Notes under the pieces: model-generated
Databases searched by the model: none
Seen by the model: only the letters and a program-made list of their open reading frames with translations
Told to the model about the DNA's origin: nothing
Program-made: the position numbers and the translations under genes
Assembly: GCA_900312665.1 (NCBI GenBank)
Contig: ONZQ02000001.1
Coordinates: forward strand, 622,954 to 686,953
DNA length: 64,000 nucleotides
Source of the DNA: Cephalotrichum gorgonifer
Lineage: Eukaryota; Ascomycota; Sordariomycetes; Microascales; Microascaceae
Direction of reading: 5' to 3'
Part shown: piece after piece, positions 1-9,629 of the stretch
How positions within the stretch are numbered: position 1 is the stretch's first letter
Layout: every line of letters starts with the position of its first letter

Positions 1-1459
1 CCAGCGCGAAAGGGAGCGGAATAGATCGTTGTCACGCGAACGAGCACGAGATTCCGTGGTCCCGCCTCTCCCCTCGACGAAGACGAGCGTGACGACGCAC
101 CTCGATCGGTCATACTCCCAGGGACGCTCCGGCCCCAGGACCGCCCCGTTACAGCCCCAGGACAGGTCTCTGCGAGAGGTGATGTCGTCTGCCGTGCGCA
201 ACCGGTCGGAAGACCGCGCGGGTCTACGCGACACCTCAAACAAGGAGAACCACAGGGAGAAAGAGCACCTGAGGAGCCACCCCTCGTCGTTCCGCGACAA
301 TGGGGGAACGTTCCTTAGTGGCCTCAAGAGCTCGTCGACGAGAGCTGCGGGCATGATTCGAGATGGTCTTTTCGGCAAGGCCCAGCGAACAGGGACGAGT
401 CCTGAAAAGGAAGTCGTCGTCGACGACGAACATTACGTGCTCAAGGTCATCAACCTACCCCTTGTCGAACAGACTCGCAAGACGCGTATATCCAAGCGAC
501 TAGAGGACTCTAGAGATAAGACGGAATTCTGGATGCCGGCGTTCCCCTGGCGCGCAATCGACTACCTCAACTACAAGGGATGTGACGTGGAAGGTCTCTA
601 TCGCGTACCTGGCAGCGGCCCCCAGATCAAGAAGTGGCAAAGGAAGTTCGACGAAGGTATGTCATGCCCTCTCTTGACCTCGTACCCTTGCTTTAATCCT
701 AGCAGGGTACGATTCTTGACAAACCTGGGCTAACACGTGTACCTGGGTATAGAGTATGACGTCGACCTGTTCGCCCAAGACGATCTGTACGACATAAACA
801 TCATTGGCTCCATGCTAAAGGCGTGGCTACGAGAACTCCCCGACGAACTCTTCCCAAAGGAAGCGCAAGACCGCATCTCCCGAGAGTGCGCTGGCGCCGA
901 GACCGTACCGCAGCTGCTAATAGACGAGCTGGCCAACCTGTCCCCCTTCAACTACTACCTCCTCTTCGCCATCACCTGTCACCTCAGTCTCCTCCTCGCG
1001 CACTCCGACAAGAACAAGATGGATTTCCGCAATCTCTGCATTTGCTTCCAGCCCTGCATGAAGATCGACGTCTTCTGCTTTAAGTTCCTCGTCTGCGACT
1101 GGCGCGAGTGCTGGAAGGGCTGCAAGAACGAGTCCAAGTATATCGAGGAGGAGTACCTCCGCCTAAACCAGGCGCCCCCGCGCGGACTCGCCGAAGCCCG
1201 AAAGCCGGCCAAGGAGGAAGCCCCTGTCGTGGACGACCAAGCTGCGTCTGCCTCGGACGTGAGCTTGGCTCCCGTCCCGGACGACGCCTCGACGCTCCAG
1301 GAAAACAAGAAGGACTCGCCGCCGGCCGGGGCGAACGGCAGGAGTCCCGCGGGGCCCCCACCACAACTCACGATTAACAGCGAGCGGGCTGGAAGCAGCG
1401 ATGGAAACGGCATGCGACCACTTTCCCCCATCATGCCGCTCTCGCCCCTGAAATTCTAG
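1..1459 (+). CDS. RhoGAP-domain protein, 3' part (Bem3-like)
   Basis: The protein should stimulate GTP hydrolysis by a Rho/Cdc42-type GTPase at the cell cortex. The reading frame is already open at base 2, so the 5' part lies outside the window; about 453 residues are visible. Exons are 1-656 and 753-1459; the intron starts GTATGT, ends TATAG, and joins G+AG into a Glu codon. The first ~130 visible residues are Ser/Arg-rich and low in complexity. The RhoGAP domain follows, with the arginine finger in GLYRVPGSG, then LRELPDELFP and a region resembling the family's NLRNLAICFGP helix but changed to RNLCICFQPCM. A Pro/Ala-rich tail ends the protein. A C-terminal RhoGAP domain suits Bem3/Bem2-type GAPs, but without the N-terminus (PX/PH domains?) the subfamily is an inference. 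Confidence 0.85.
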
Positions 1460-2403
1460 GTGGGAAACATTCTCGCCGAGTTTTCCGCCGAAGGGTGTCT
1501 TAAGGGTGACGTACTCTTCTTGCCCGGCGCCGTGGCGAATAGAATCGTGTGTACCACATAACACACACCACACCAGTCCCCGGCCGGCCTTACGATATTA
1601 CGCCGTCCACGAATTTCCTTTGTCGCAGCATTCTCGCCCGTCCTCGGGCCGACCACGATTGCTTGATTTGTGTTCCCGTTCTTCGAATTCATTTCGGCCC
1701 GGTAGCGCCCCCCCACGGGAAGGACGTATCTGCGTCGGAGATGCGGGTCGTTTTTTCTTCCTCTTTGCTTCTTTTTTCATCGACTTTTGTACGGCGTGGG
1801 GGGTGGAAGCGGTGCATGATGGATTAGCACTCACTGCCGAGGCGCACAACTCGATTTTTTTTTTTCTTTTCTTAATTGGGTTTCCATTTTGTTTGACTTT
1901 CTTTTTATATGTCCGTGGGTACTTATTTGTCTAACGGATGGAATACGAAAGGAGTTTGCATCAATGAGGGAAAGGAAGAAAGAGGAAGAGGAGGGAATGG
2001 GGGGAAGGGGGGTGGGTTGGCAGGACGTCCAGGTCCTTTTTTATACCTAGAATTCTACTGCGCCACTTTTGTTCAGAAGTGGACATATCTATGAGCATTT
2101 CGGTGTTTCTTTTTTTTTTCTTTTTGCCTAGGTACTTACCGACTGGGTGGGGATATTTTGCGGAGGGAGTATGTAGGTTGTACGATAGATCCGTTTTTGT
2201 GAGTGACGAGAGTTCCGAGTTTAATATTACAGCCATTCGCTAGTGTTTCCGTTCCTCAAAAGGAGGGAGGTGATAAAGGCAGGTGAAAATAGAAGCGTAG
2301 CTATGTTCCTACGTGGTCTATCCAGGGTAAACTCCCATCTATTTCTTCTCGCAGCGGTAGTCTAAGCAGAAATCATCTTGTACGAAAAGTACGTTGGCAT
2401 TCT
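1460..2403. other. intergenic, convergent 3' regions
   Basis: This lies between the RhoGAP stop and the stop of the convergent monooxygenase. It has T-rich tracts (around 1854-1872 and 2105-2124) typical of fungal 3' UTRs. I see no convincing ORF or RNA gene. Confidence 0.6.
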
Positions 2404-4804
2404 TCACGGCCGCGTGTAAACCCCGTGGAGGGTATACTCCTTCTTCGGCCCCTTGACCACGTACCTCACCTCCCACCTCTTCATCCCCACCCCCTCGAGG
2501 CCAAAGTCGTACTCGACGGCGTAGTAGTCGTCGATGCAGAGATGTCCGGCCTTGGCCCTCACCCCACTCCCACTCCCCGACTTCGCCTCCGAGTCCGGCC
2601 TAGGCAGGAACTCCACCTCGTGGAAGAGGTAATCCGCCTTCTCGTCATCGTTGACCCTGACGAACCAGAGGCTGAGGACGTCCCGGACCTCGTCGTAGCG
2701 GTACACGTATCTCCTCGTCGCGGGGAACGAGAAGCCCACCGAGGAGGCGAAGATACCCTCCTCGATATAGAGGTACTCCCAGCCCTCTCTGGCCCCGTCG
2801 AACGCCTGCTCGCCGGCGGCGGCGGTCTCGATCCCGTCGGCGGTCTTCCGGCGGAGGAGGAACGTCGCGGTGCCGGTGAAGGTCCCGCTGGGGTGGCTCG
2901 GCAGCGAGCTCTTGATCTCGCGGTTCAGCGTCCATGTGCCCAGGAGGTTCCGGAAGACGGAGGCGGCGAGGCAGCCGGTGGAGGTCAGGCACTCGTCCGC
3001 GCACTTCCGGGTCTGCCGGAGGGACTTCTCCGTCTCCTCGGCGCTGGAGGGCTCCGCGGCGTTGGGGTAGGAGTAGCGGGCGGGCGTGATGAGGTCGACG
3101 GGGGGCGCTGGCGCCGGGTGGGGCGGGTGGGCGGGGGATATGTCAAGGCTTAGCGCGCTGGCGAACTCCTGCATGAGGTAGGGGTAGTCGCCCATGGGGA
3201 ACTGCGCGGTCCGCGGGTTCCCTCTCATGGCAAGGACTTCCTCCGACGAGCGGTCCCTCTCCAGCGCCGTCTTGAGCGCGTCGGAGCGGGGCGAGATAGC
3301 CTCGGGAGTCCAGAGGTGCGCGAGGAAGCGGGACTGCATCTCCATCACGCCCCAATAGGGCCCGCGGTAGAAACCCACGAACCCGAGGTCGGGGACGCTA
3401 GGGTGATGGGTGCCGTGGGATGCGAGAGCGGGCGTGAGGTCGGGGAATTCGGGCGCGTGGCCAATCTTCTCCAGGACGTCGACCGGTAGGAAGGAGAGGG
3501 AGGGGGAGGGGTCGAAGCCAGTCGCTAGAACGACAGCGGCGATGTCGTCCACGGACTCGACCCCCGTCTTGGCAGGTATCTCCTCTGGGCTCTCGAGGCG
3601 GCCGCGGGAGAGGGTGATGAGGCCAGAGCGGACAAGGTTGGGGTAGAACTGGGATATGGCGACGTAGAGCGGGGCCGAGGGGTCGTGGTCGGCCATGACG
3701 GGATGGAACTCAGCTTGGTCTGTCCCCATTGAGGTCTTCATACTTTCATGCCCTACACGGGCCAAAGATTCCGGGACGAGGCCGCCACGGATGTTGGTCA
3801 GCGGCTGGGGCCTCCTGGCGATGTTGAAGGCGTTGAAGTCGCTGGGGAGGAAGTATGGGATTTTGGCGGTGGGCTTATTTGGCCTCCTTGTCAGAACGAC
3901 AGTTGGGTTGGACAAGGGGAAATAGGGTAGAAGGATAGACTTACTGTTGGGGTGGTAAATAGGGGTGTGACCCATGTGTGCCGGTCGGAGAGGTGGTGGA
4001 CCGTGTAATCCTTTGCATCGCGAATCGGTTTCGCCCCGGGAGAGTGCGCGGCGGAGGATAACTCAGAAGCAATCGTAGAGGCGATCTCCACGCCGGACAT
4101 CTGTCCCCCTACGACGAGGATCTTCTTCCCCGGGAGACTCTGGTCCCCCAGAAGGCCATTCAAAGTCCGAAACTCGGTGCTATGCACCACGGGGATAGTC
4201 TGTCCTGCCGACGACAGCAGGGCGCCCCCCGCCCACTCGGGAACCTTCTTCTTCCCAAAGTATCCACTCGCGACGACCAGAAAGTCGTACTCCCTCGATT
4301 CACTCCCTTCCCCTCCTTCCCCCACTCCCTCGCTCTCAACCACCCATCCCCTCCCTCCCTCGCCCCTCTCAGCCCTGACTACCCTCCTCCCGAACCTCAT
4401 CTCCACATTCTCCCGGCCGTCGAGATACTTCTGCACGTAGCGGGTGAGATAGCTCCCCACCATCCATGCGCGCGGAAACTGGGGGGCGTGTTCCTCCCAC
4501 GCGAGGTCGCTGAACTGGACTGTGTTCGTGGTGAGGTTGGCCGTCATGCCCGGGTGGATCGGGCGGGTGGGGTCGGAGCGCGAGGAGGGCCAAAGGCCGC
4601 CTGGGGAGAGGTTGGAGTCATAGACTGTGACGGCGAAGAGAGGGGCCGGGGCGGAGGTGATGTTGGTATGGTGGAGGGCGAGAGTTTTGGCGGCCACGAT
4701 GCCCGCGGGGCCGGCGCCTGAGTGGGAGGTTAGCGGGGGTGAGCGGAAGGGCGGCAAGGCGAGGATGATGGATGGATACCTATTATGCAGACGGTTTTGG
4801 ACAT
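2404..4804 (-). CDS. flavin-dependent monooxygenase fused to a DUF6314-like domain
   Basis: Predicted FAD/NAD(P)H oxidoreductase of the flavin-monooxygenase type, 755 residues; the substrate is unknown. The exons are 4780-4804, 3945-4717 and 2404-3873. The tiny first exon encodes only the start of the Rossmann motif; splicing gives MSKTVCIIGAGPAG, which fixes the start codon. The second intron (3874-3944) has a GTAAGT donor and an AAG acceptor chosen because it keeps phase. The FAD-binding GAGPAG is at residues 9-14, and GGQMSG (NADPH-type glycine motif) is near 212. LATGFDPS is the typical late FMO motif. Residues from about 565 to the end (GTWTLNRE, GTFTGTATF, EYLYIEEG, RRYVYRYDE) look like the fungal DUF6314 domain; that name is from memory. 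Total length is well above a plain FMO because of the fusion. Convergent with the RhoGAP gene. Confidence 0.85.
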
Positions 4805-5604
4805 TGGAAAGAATGAGGCTAGCCTACGGGTTCCGGTGGGGGTAAAGATTGATGGGCAGCGCGCGAACCTAAAATATAGCAGAGGTCGGCTTGTCCTCAT
4901 GGAAATGTTCTCATTTCCGAGGGTGAGGGTGAGGATGAGGGTGAGGACGAGAGGTGGGAGGGCATCGGAGGTGTGAGTGGAGGGGCGGGGTGAGTGGAGT
5001 GAGGTGTACTTTGTATCACTATGTGTGTGAATAAGCTTCAAAGTATCGATGGCGATTTAAGCTATTGAAATTTAAGACAGCCAACAGGTACTTCTGGTAC
5101 TTCCTGTACTTGCGTCTATCACAAGCGAGCATACAAACATTGCTTTCAGGATGAAGAAGGGTGAAAGCAACTTATGAGAATGTGCATACACTTACTACAA
5201 TATATGAAAACCACATATCATCGGTGTATTTGTTTTCATAGAAAGCAGGGAGTAGTATCTGGATTAAATTCTACTAAACATGCATGAAATTCCACCATTT
5301 CCAAGACGTAATACACCATACCACCACCGACTGAGCAGAGTTCAATTCCACTGAAAACATGGAATTCCATCTCATCTAATATAGTCCACCGTTTGAGCAG
5401 CGTATTCGCCAGCGAACATCTCTTCTGTTTCCCAGGTTTAGTATTCCCTCTCCTCTTCTCTAGCGCCAGACCCAGAACAATTTCTCATCTGGGACCAAAA
5501 ACGAAACCAACCCACCAGGAAAAAAGAAAGAATAAAGAAAATCCAAGAAAAACGCCGGGAAAAAACGTCCAACCGAGGCTAAGACAGACCGCTCCTTAAT
5601 ATAC
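4805..5604. other. intergenic with an AT-rich patch
   Basis: Promoter side of the monooxygenase and 3' side of the dehydrogenase. Bases about 5030-5400 are clearly richer in A/T than the flanks and carry no long ORF. No RNA gene is recognised. Confidence 0.5.
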
Positions 5605-6657
5605 CTATACGTTCCTCACCGGGAGCGAATCTCGCCTGACCAATATTTTCCTGTCCTTCACCAGCGAGTTGGGACACGGCCTCCCCAGCGTCACGTCCTC
5701 GAGGTTCCTCAGGGTGCACTCGGCGATCTCGGTCAGGGCCTCCTCGGTGAAGAAGGCCTGGTGGCCGGAGATCAGCACGTTGGGGAAGGTCATCAGCCTC
5801 GCGAGCTCGTCATCCTCGATGAAGTCGCCCGAGTGGTCGTCGTAGAAGAGCTTGCCCTCCCCCTCGTACACGTCCAGCGCCAGACCCGCGAGCTTCTTCT
5901 CCTTTAGCGCCGCGATCACGGCGCCCGTGTCGACGAGCCCGCCGCGCGACGTGTTGACTAGCATGGCGCCGGGCCGCATGAGCGCCAGGGTCTTGGCGTT
6001 TATGATGTGGTGGGTCTGGTCCATCAGCGGGCAGTGCAGCGACACGAAGTCGCTCTTTGGCAGCAGCTCCTCGAGGGGGAGGTATTCCCCGATGCCCTCG
6101 AGGGCCGGGCTCGGGTAGGGGTCGTACGCGTAGATGGTGCACCCGAAACCCTTCATGATCCTCGCGAACGAGACGCCTATCCTGCCCGTGCCCACGACGC
6201 CGACGGTCTTTCCGGCCAGAGTCCTGCCCAGCAGGCCCTGGAGGGCGAAGTTCCCCTCGCGCACGCGGTTGTAGGCCCTGTGGGTCTTGCGGTTGAGGGT
6301 CTGGACGAGGGCGACGGCGTACTCGGCGACGGCCTCGGGTGAGTAGGAGGGGACGTTGGCGACGGCGAGACCCAGGCGCTCGGCGGCGGGGAGGTCGACG
6401 TTGTTGAAGCCGGCGCAGCGGAGGAGGACGGCGCGCACGCCGTTCGAGGAGAGGATCTCGAGGACGTCGGCCGTCAAGGTGTCATTGACGAAAACGCAGA
6501 CAGCGTCGGCGTCGGTGACGAGAGAGGCGGTCAAGGCGTCAAGGGAGAAGTCGTGGTACGTGATGGTTACGGGGGAGGAGGAGGGGTCGCGGGCGGAGTG
6601 GGCGGCGGAGATGAAGGCCTTGTCGTAGGGCTTCGCGCTGAAGACCGCGAGTCTCAT
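5605..6657 (-). CDS. D-2-hydroxyacid dehydrogenase, D-lactate dehydrogenase type
   Basis: NAD-dependent D-isomer-specific 2-hydroxyacid dehydrogenase, probably reducing pyruvate to D-lactate in the cytosol. It is a single exon of 350 residues. I chose the ATG at 6657 because MRLAVFSAKPYD is the usual start of this family; nine in-frame codons further upstream are less likely coding. The NAD-binding glycine motif is VGVVGTGRIG. The catalytic Arg lies in NTSRGGLVDTG, the Glu in ALDVYEGEG and the His in VLISGHQAFF, so the Arg-Glu-His triad is complete. The HQAF form with neighbouring Phe residues favours lactate dehydrogenase over 3-phosphoglycerate dehydrogenase, but substrate assignment remains an inference. 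There is no targeting signal and no intron. Confidence 0.92.
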   Translation of the reverse strand: MRLAVFSAKPYDKAFISAAHSARDPSSSPVTITYHDFSLDALTASLVTDADAVCVFVNDTLTADVLEILSSNGVRAVLLRCAGFNNVDLPAAERLGLAVANVPSYSPEAVAEYAVALVQTLNRKTHRAYNRVREGNFALQGLLGRTLAGKTVGVVGTGRIGVSFARIMKGFGCTIYAYDPYPSPALEGIGEYLPLEELLPKSDFVSLHCPLMDQTHHIINAKTLALMRPGAMLVNTSRGGLVDTGAVIAALKEKKLAGLALDVYEGEGKLFYDDHSGDFIEDDELARLMTFPNVLISGHQAFFTEEALTEIAECTLRNLEDVTLGRPCPNSLVKDRKILVRRDSLPVRNV

Positions 6658-7835
6658 TGTGGAAGGTAAGAAAGTGCTCTTCAATTAAAGCTGCGATGTG
6701 TGTGCATTGACGAAGTAAGGGATGGTATCGATGTCGAACAATGGATGAGGGGCAAGGACACTCGAAGCGTTATATACTTGTGTATGATTTTATCACTTAT
6801 TTCCTGCAGGTCAGGTCGCACCGATTGGTGACATTCGCAAAGGTTGCCTTGTATCAGTTCGCTTACATTCGCATCCGACAGGTCCGGCTGGCTGCGGGAG
6901 GATTGTGCCTGCATTGGACATCGGGCGTGCTCGGACACGGGCCACGAAAACCGGCGGTGCCCGGAGGGGACCGTTCACCCAAGAAAAAAGTTGGTAGCAT
7001 CGGGGTTCCCCGGATCAGGCGATCCCGCTGTAACGGCCCTGGACTCTGTGGCTCGTTTGCCTCTCAGGATTGGGCTGTGTTGGTGGGCCATGGCCTGGTG
7101 GGTGGATTTTCTTCTCTCTTTCGGGATGATGGGATAAGGGACTCCGGAATACGAGGTCTCTCGTTCCAATGGCGAGCTGCCATCATCTGTTCATTTTTTT
7201 TTTCCTGTAGAGGGTAATTGCGTTTCCGGGTTCTTGAGCTGAGGGTGGTGGTCGTGAATGTGCGCCCGGTCATTTCTCGGCGGCCGGCCATGTTAGAAGC
7301 CGACTGACAGGGATATATCACGAGGGCGGGGCCGGCGCCACGGCGGGGGACTCCCGGACAGGGTTTGGGTGGAGAAGAGAAAAGGAAGGGGGATGGGGGA
7401 GCCTCGATGGACGGAGGCCAGGAGTCGAAATTTCTGTCACGAACATTCCAAAATGGGGACCGTCTGAATCATTTCGGCTTCCGTCTTCCCATCTTTCAAC
7501 CCCCTCCACCTCGTATAACACACGAGGGCCATTCCGACTAGGAAAAGGACTATCGCTGCCGACCATCCGTTCATTTTGCGGCGGCTTATGTCTACTGCGC
7601 ATGTACATCGACTTGTTTATTCCGTTTTAGGGAGAAGCGTCGTATAAATAGCTCCTAATAGCTCTCCCAACTTCCAGCCTGTTCATGTTGAATCGCGTTT
7701 GGCCCCGTGCGCGTATCACGTACAAACACGAGTACAAGATGACTCAACCCCCCTTCCTTGTCATCTCATGCCTACCGCCTTTGGGGATTGATTAGCTGCT
7801 CAACTTATCCTTCAGTTGTCTTCTGATACCCGAAC
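6658..7835. other. divergent promoter interval
   Basis: Shared upstream region of the D-lactate-dehydrogenase-like gene (minus) and the methyltransferase gene (plus). I see no credible coding sequence; ORFs here are short and low in complexity. A TATA-like element sits at 7643-7650. Confidence 0.55.
7643..7650 (+). promoter_or_regulatory. TATA-like box upstream of the methyltransferase gene
   Basis: TATAAATA about 190 nt before the ATG at 7836, followed at once by a repeated TAGCTC element (gctcctaatagctct). Position suits a core promoter with a 5' leader of roughly 150 nt. Sequence only. Confidence 0.4.
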
Positions 7836-8702
7836 ATGCTGCCCCCTCAGCCCTCGAAAGCCCCCGTCTCTCTCACAGGTGTGGCAGAGACCCTGCTCAT
7901 CCCACTCGCATCGCGAGCATCCGATGTTGTGTCGGGCAGACCCATCCTCGGTGACCGGCACGCCAAAGACGTGCTAGACAGGCTCGACTACGACTCCCAG
8001 AAGGTGGCCCTGGGACCGGTGCATAATGCTCTCCTGGCCTTGCGAACGCGCCTGTTCGACGTCTGGACGACCTCGTTCCTCGGCAGACACCCCCGCGCGA
8101 CTGTGCTCCATCTCGCTTGCGGTCTCGACGCCCGGGTGCTGCGCGTGGAGTGGGGCAAGGACGTCCGCTGGATCGACCTTGACCTCCCCGAGGTCGTCGC
8201 CCTGCGGCGCGAGGTCCTGCCTGATTCAGTACCCGGGCGAGACTACCGCCTTCTCGGCGCCAGCATCACCGGTGACGACGAAGGCTGGCTCGAGGAGATC
8301 CCAAGGGATGGGAAGCTGGTAGTCATCATGGAGGGGCTGCTGTCATACCTGGCGGAGGAGACCGTCGAGAGGCTGCTGCGGCGCTTCGTCGAGGGACCCT
8401 GGGAAGGGGAACTATTGTTCTCCTGCATTAGCCCCGTTGTTCTGAAGAGGTCCTTGGAGGTGGGGGCCCCTAAGGCTGTCAGGGATACCGGCGCGGCATT
8501 CCAATCGGCTGTCGAAAGCCCCGAGGCGCTGGAAGACCTCTACCCGGGGATGAAGCTGCTCGAGTCCATCAGTGCCATCGGCGTTCCCGGCGTCGAGCAA
8601 GCCCCCGTATTCACCCGCTTTTTATTATACCTATTGTCGTGGATCCCAAGCGCCCGAGATTCTGGGCGTTACCTACGCTTTCAATTCGGGGATATTGGTT
8701 AA
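7836..8702 (+). CDS. leucine carboxyl methyltransferase-family (TcmP-like) O-methyltransferase
   Basis: SAM-dependent methyltransferase of the LCM superfamily, 288 residues, single exon. The family includes Ppm1/LCMT, which methylates the PP2A C-terminal Leu, and TcmP-type small-molecule O-methyltransferases. The family signature is VLHLACGLDARVLRVEW (an acidic/Gly SAM loop around residues 89-105), followed by WIDLDLPEVVALRRE, where the Asp should bind SAM ribose. GKLVVIMEGLLSYL matches the family's conserved substrate-side motif. Without the longer Ppm1 extensions, and at this length, a bacterial-like or secondary-metabolite O-methyltransferase is more likely than true Ppm1; this is an inference. 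The neighbours are unrelated metabolic genes, so no pathway is indicated. Confidence 0.82.
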   Translation: MLPPQPSKAPVSLTGVAETLLIPLASRASDVVSGRPILGDRHAKDVLDRLDYDSQKVALGPVHNALLALRTRLFDVWTTSFLGRHPRATVLHLACGLDARVLRVEWGKDVRWIDLDLPEVVALRREVLPDSVPGRDYRLLGASITGDDEGWLEEIPRDGKLVVIMEGLLSYLAEETVERLLRRFVEGPWEGELLFSCISPVVLKRSLEVGAPKAVRDTGAAFQSAVESPEALEDLYPGMKLLESISAIGVPGVEQAPVFTRFLLYLLSWIPSARDSGRYLRFQFGDIG

Positions 8703-8954
8703 TCTTGGCCGCGAGTCAAGCGGTGGGCGATGGTTCTTCTCCCACGCCCCCAGCAATGTTAGTTAGACATTGATCTCCTTGCTGGTATTCGTACAAATAG
8801 TCTCGAACAACTTTTCCCTTCTCACACTTGTTAGTAGCATCCGCAAGTTGTTAAGAAGAGGAGAAGGAGAAAAGAAACAAGGATAAAGGAAGCAAATTAA
8901 AATGGCGAATCAGGTAAAAAAAGAATTAAGCAAAGGGAAATAAACCTGTAGAAC

Positions 8955-9045
8955 CTCTCTCTCGGGGAATCGAACCCCGGCCACCTGCGAAACTGCGCGC
9001 TGTCTGTATGACAGGCAGGTATCCTTACCACTAGACCAAGAAAGA
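8955..9045 (-). tRNA. tRNA-Asp (GUC) with a 19-nt intron
   Basis: The minus strand folds into a full cloverleaf. The acceptor stem pairs 9039-9045 with 8956-8962 (TCTTTCT/AGAGAGA, one G-U). The D-arm is GTCT..GGAT and the T-arm is CGGGG-TTCGATT-CCCCG. The discriminator is G73 (8955), the Asp identity base. The anticodon stem CCTGC/GCAGG encloses an extended loop. Removing 8990-9008 (19 nt, after position 37) leaves the standard loop CTGTCAC with anticodon GTC. The first 13 residues of the variable part of the fold are normal and no CCA is encoded. The gene stands alone between the methyltransferase and the CSC1-like gene. Confidence 0.93.
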
Positions 9046-9629
9046 TTGCTCTTGTTGTGGAGATTCTACTCGCAGCTGAGTAGAACAAGCACAAACCCAT
9101 GCCCACGAAAATAGATTTCACCAGGATCTAAGCACTTGTGCTTTCCACCCATACATGTAGCCAGCGTCAGCCGAAGCGTAAATCCAAAACGGAACAGTGT
9201 CGTGCGGTATATTAAAGACGGTTGTGCCTCAACCTCCCCTCTTTCCTATTCTACTCCAAACTCTACTGGTATCAAATAAACATATTCCGCCCCCGAAGCC
9301 ACAGAATGCCGGAGGATACGAAGTATAGCCAGGGGAAAACGGGGAGACAAAAGAGGAAAGCAAAATAGACCAACCCGCAAGTGGCGGGTAAACAAACATT
9401 AAGCAAAAGAAGACAGGGAAGAGGATCGAGACGGCGCAAGAGAAGTAAAAACGATACCCGCGAGTAACGCCCAAATTCTATGTATTTAAGGGTTGGAAGG
9501 TTGTGAGGCAAACAAGATGCGCAGGAAAAAGCGAGGGAAAGGATGATTCAACGCAAGATAACGACGTAAAAGTAATACAATGAGGAGTGAAAAAGAGCCC
9601 GCGAGTATTGCGAGAGAGAAAAAGCAGGG
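9046..9629. other. intergenic, 3' flank of the CSC1-like gene
   Basis: Between the tRNA and the stop of the CSC1-like gene. Short ORFs here are not protein-like. Probably 3' UTR plus tRNA flank. Confidence 0.5.
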
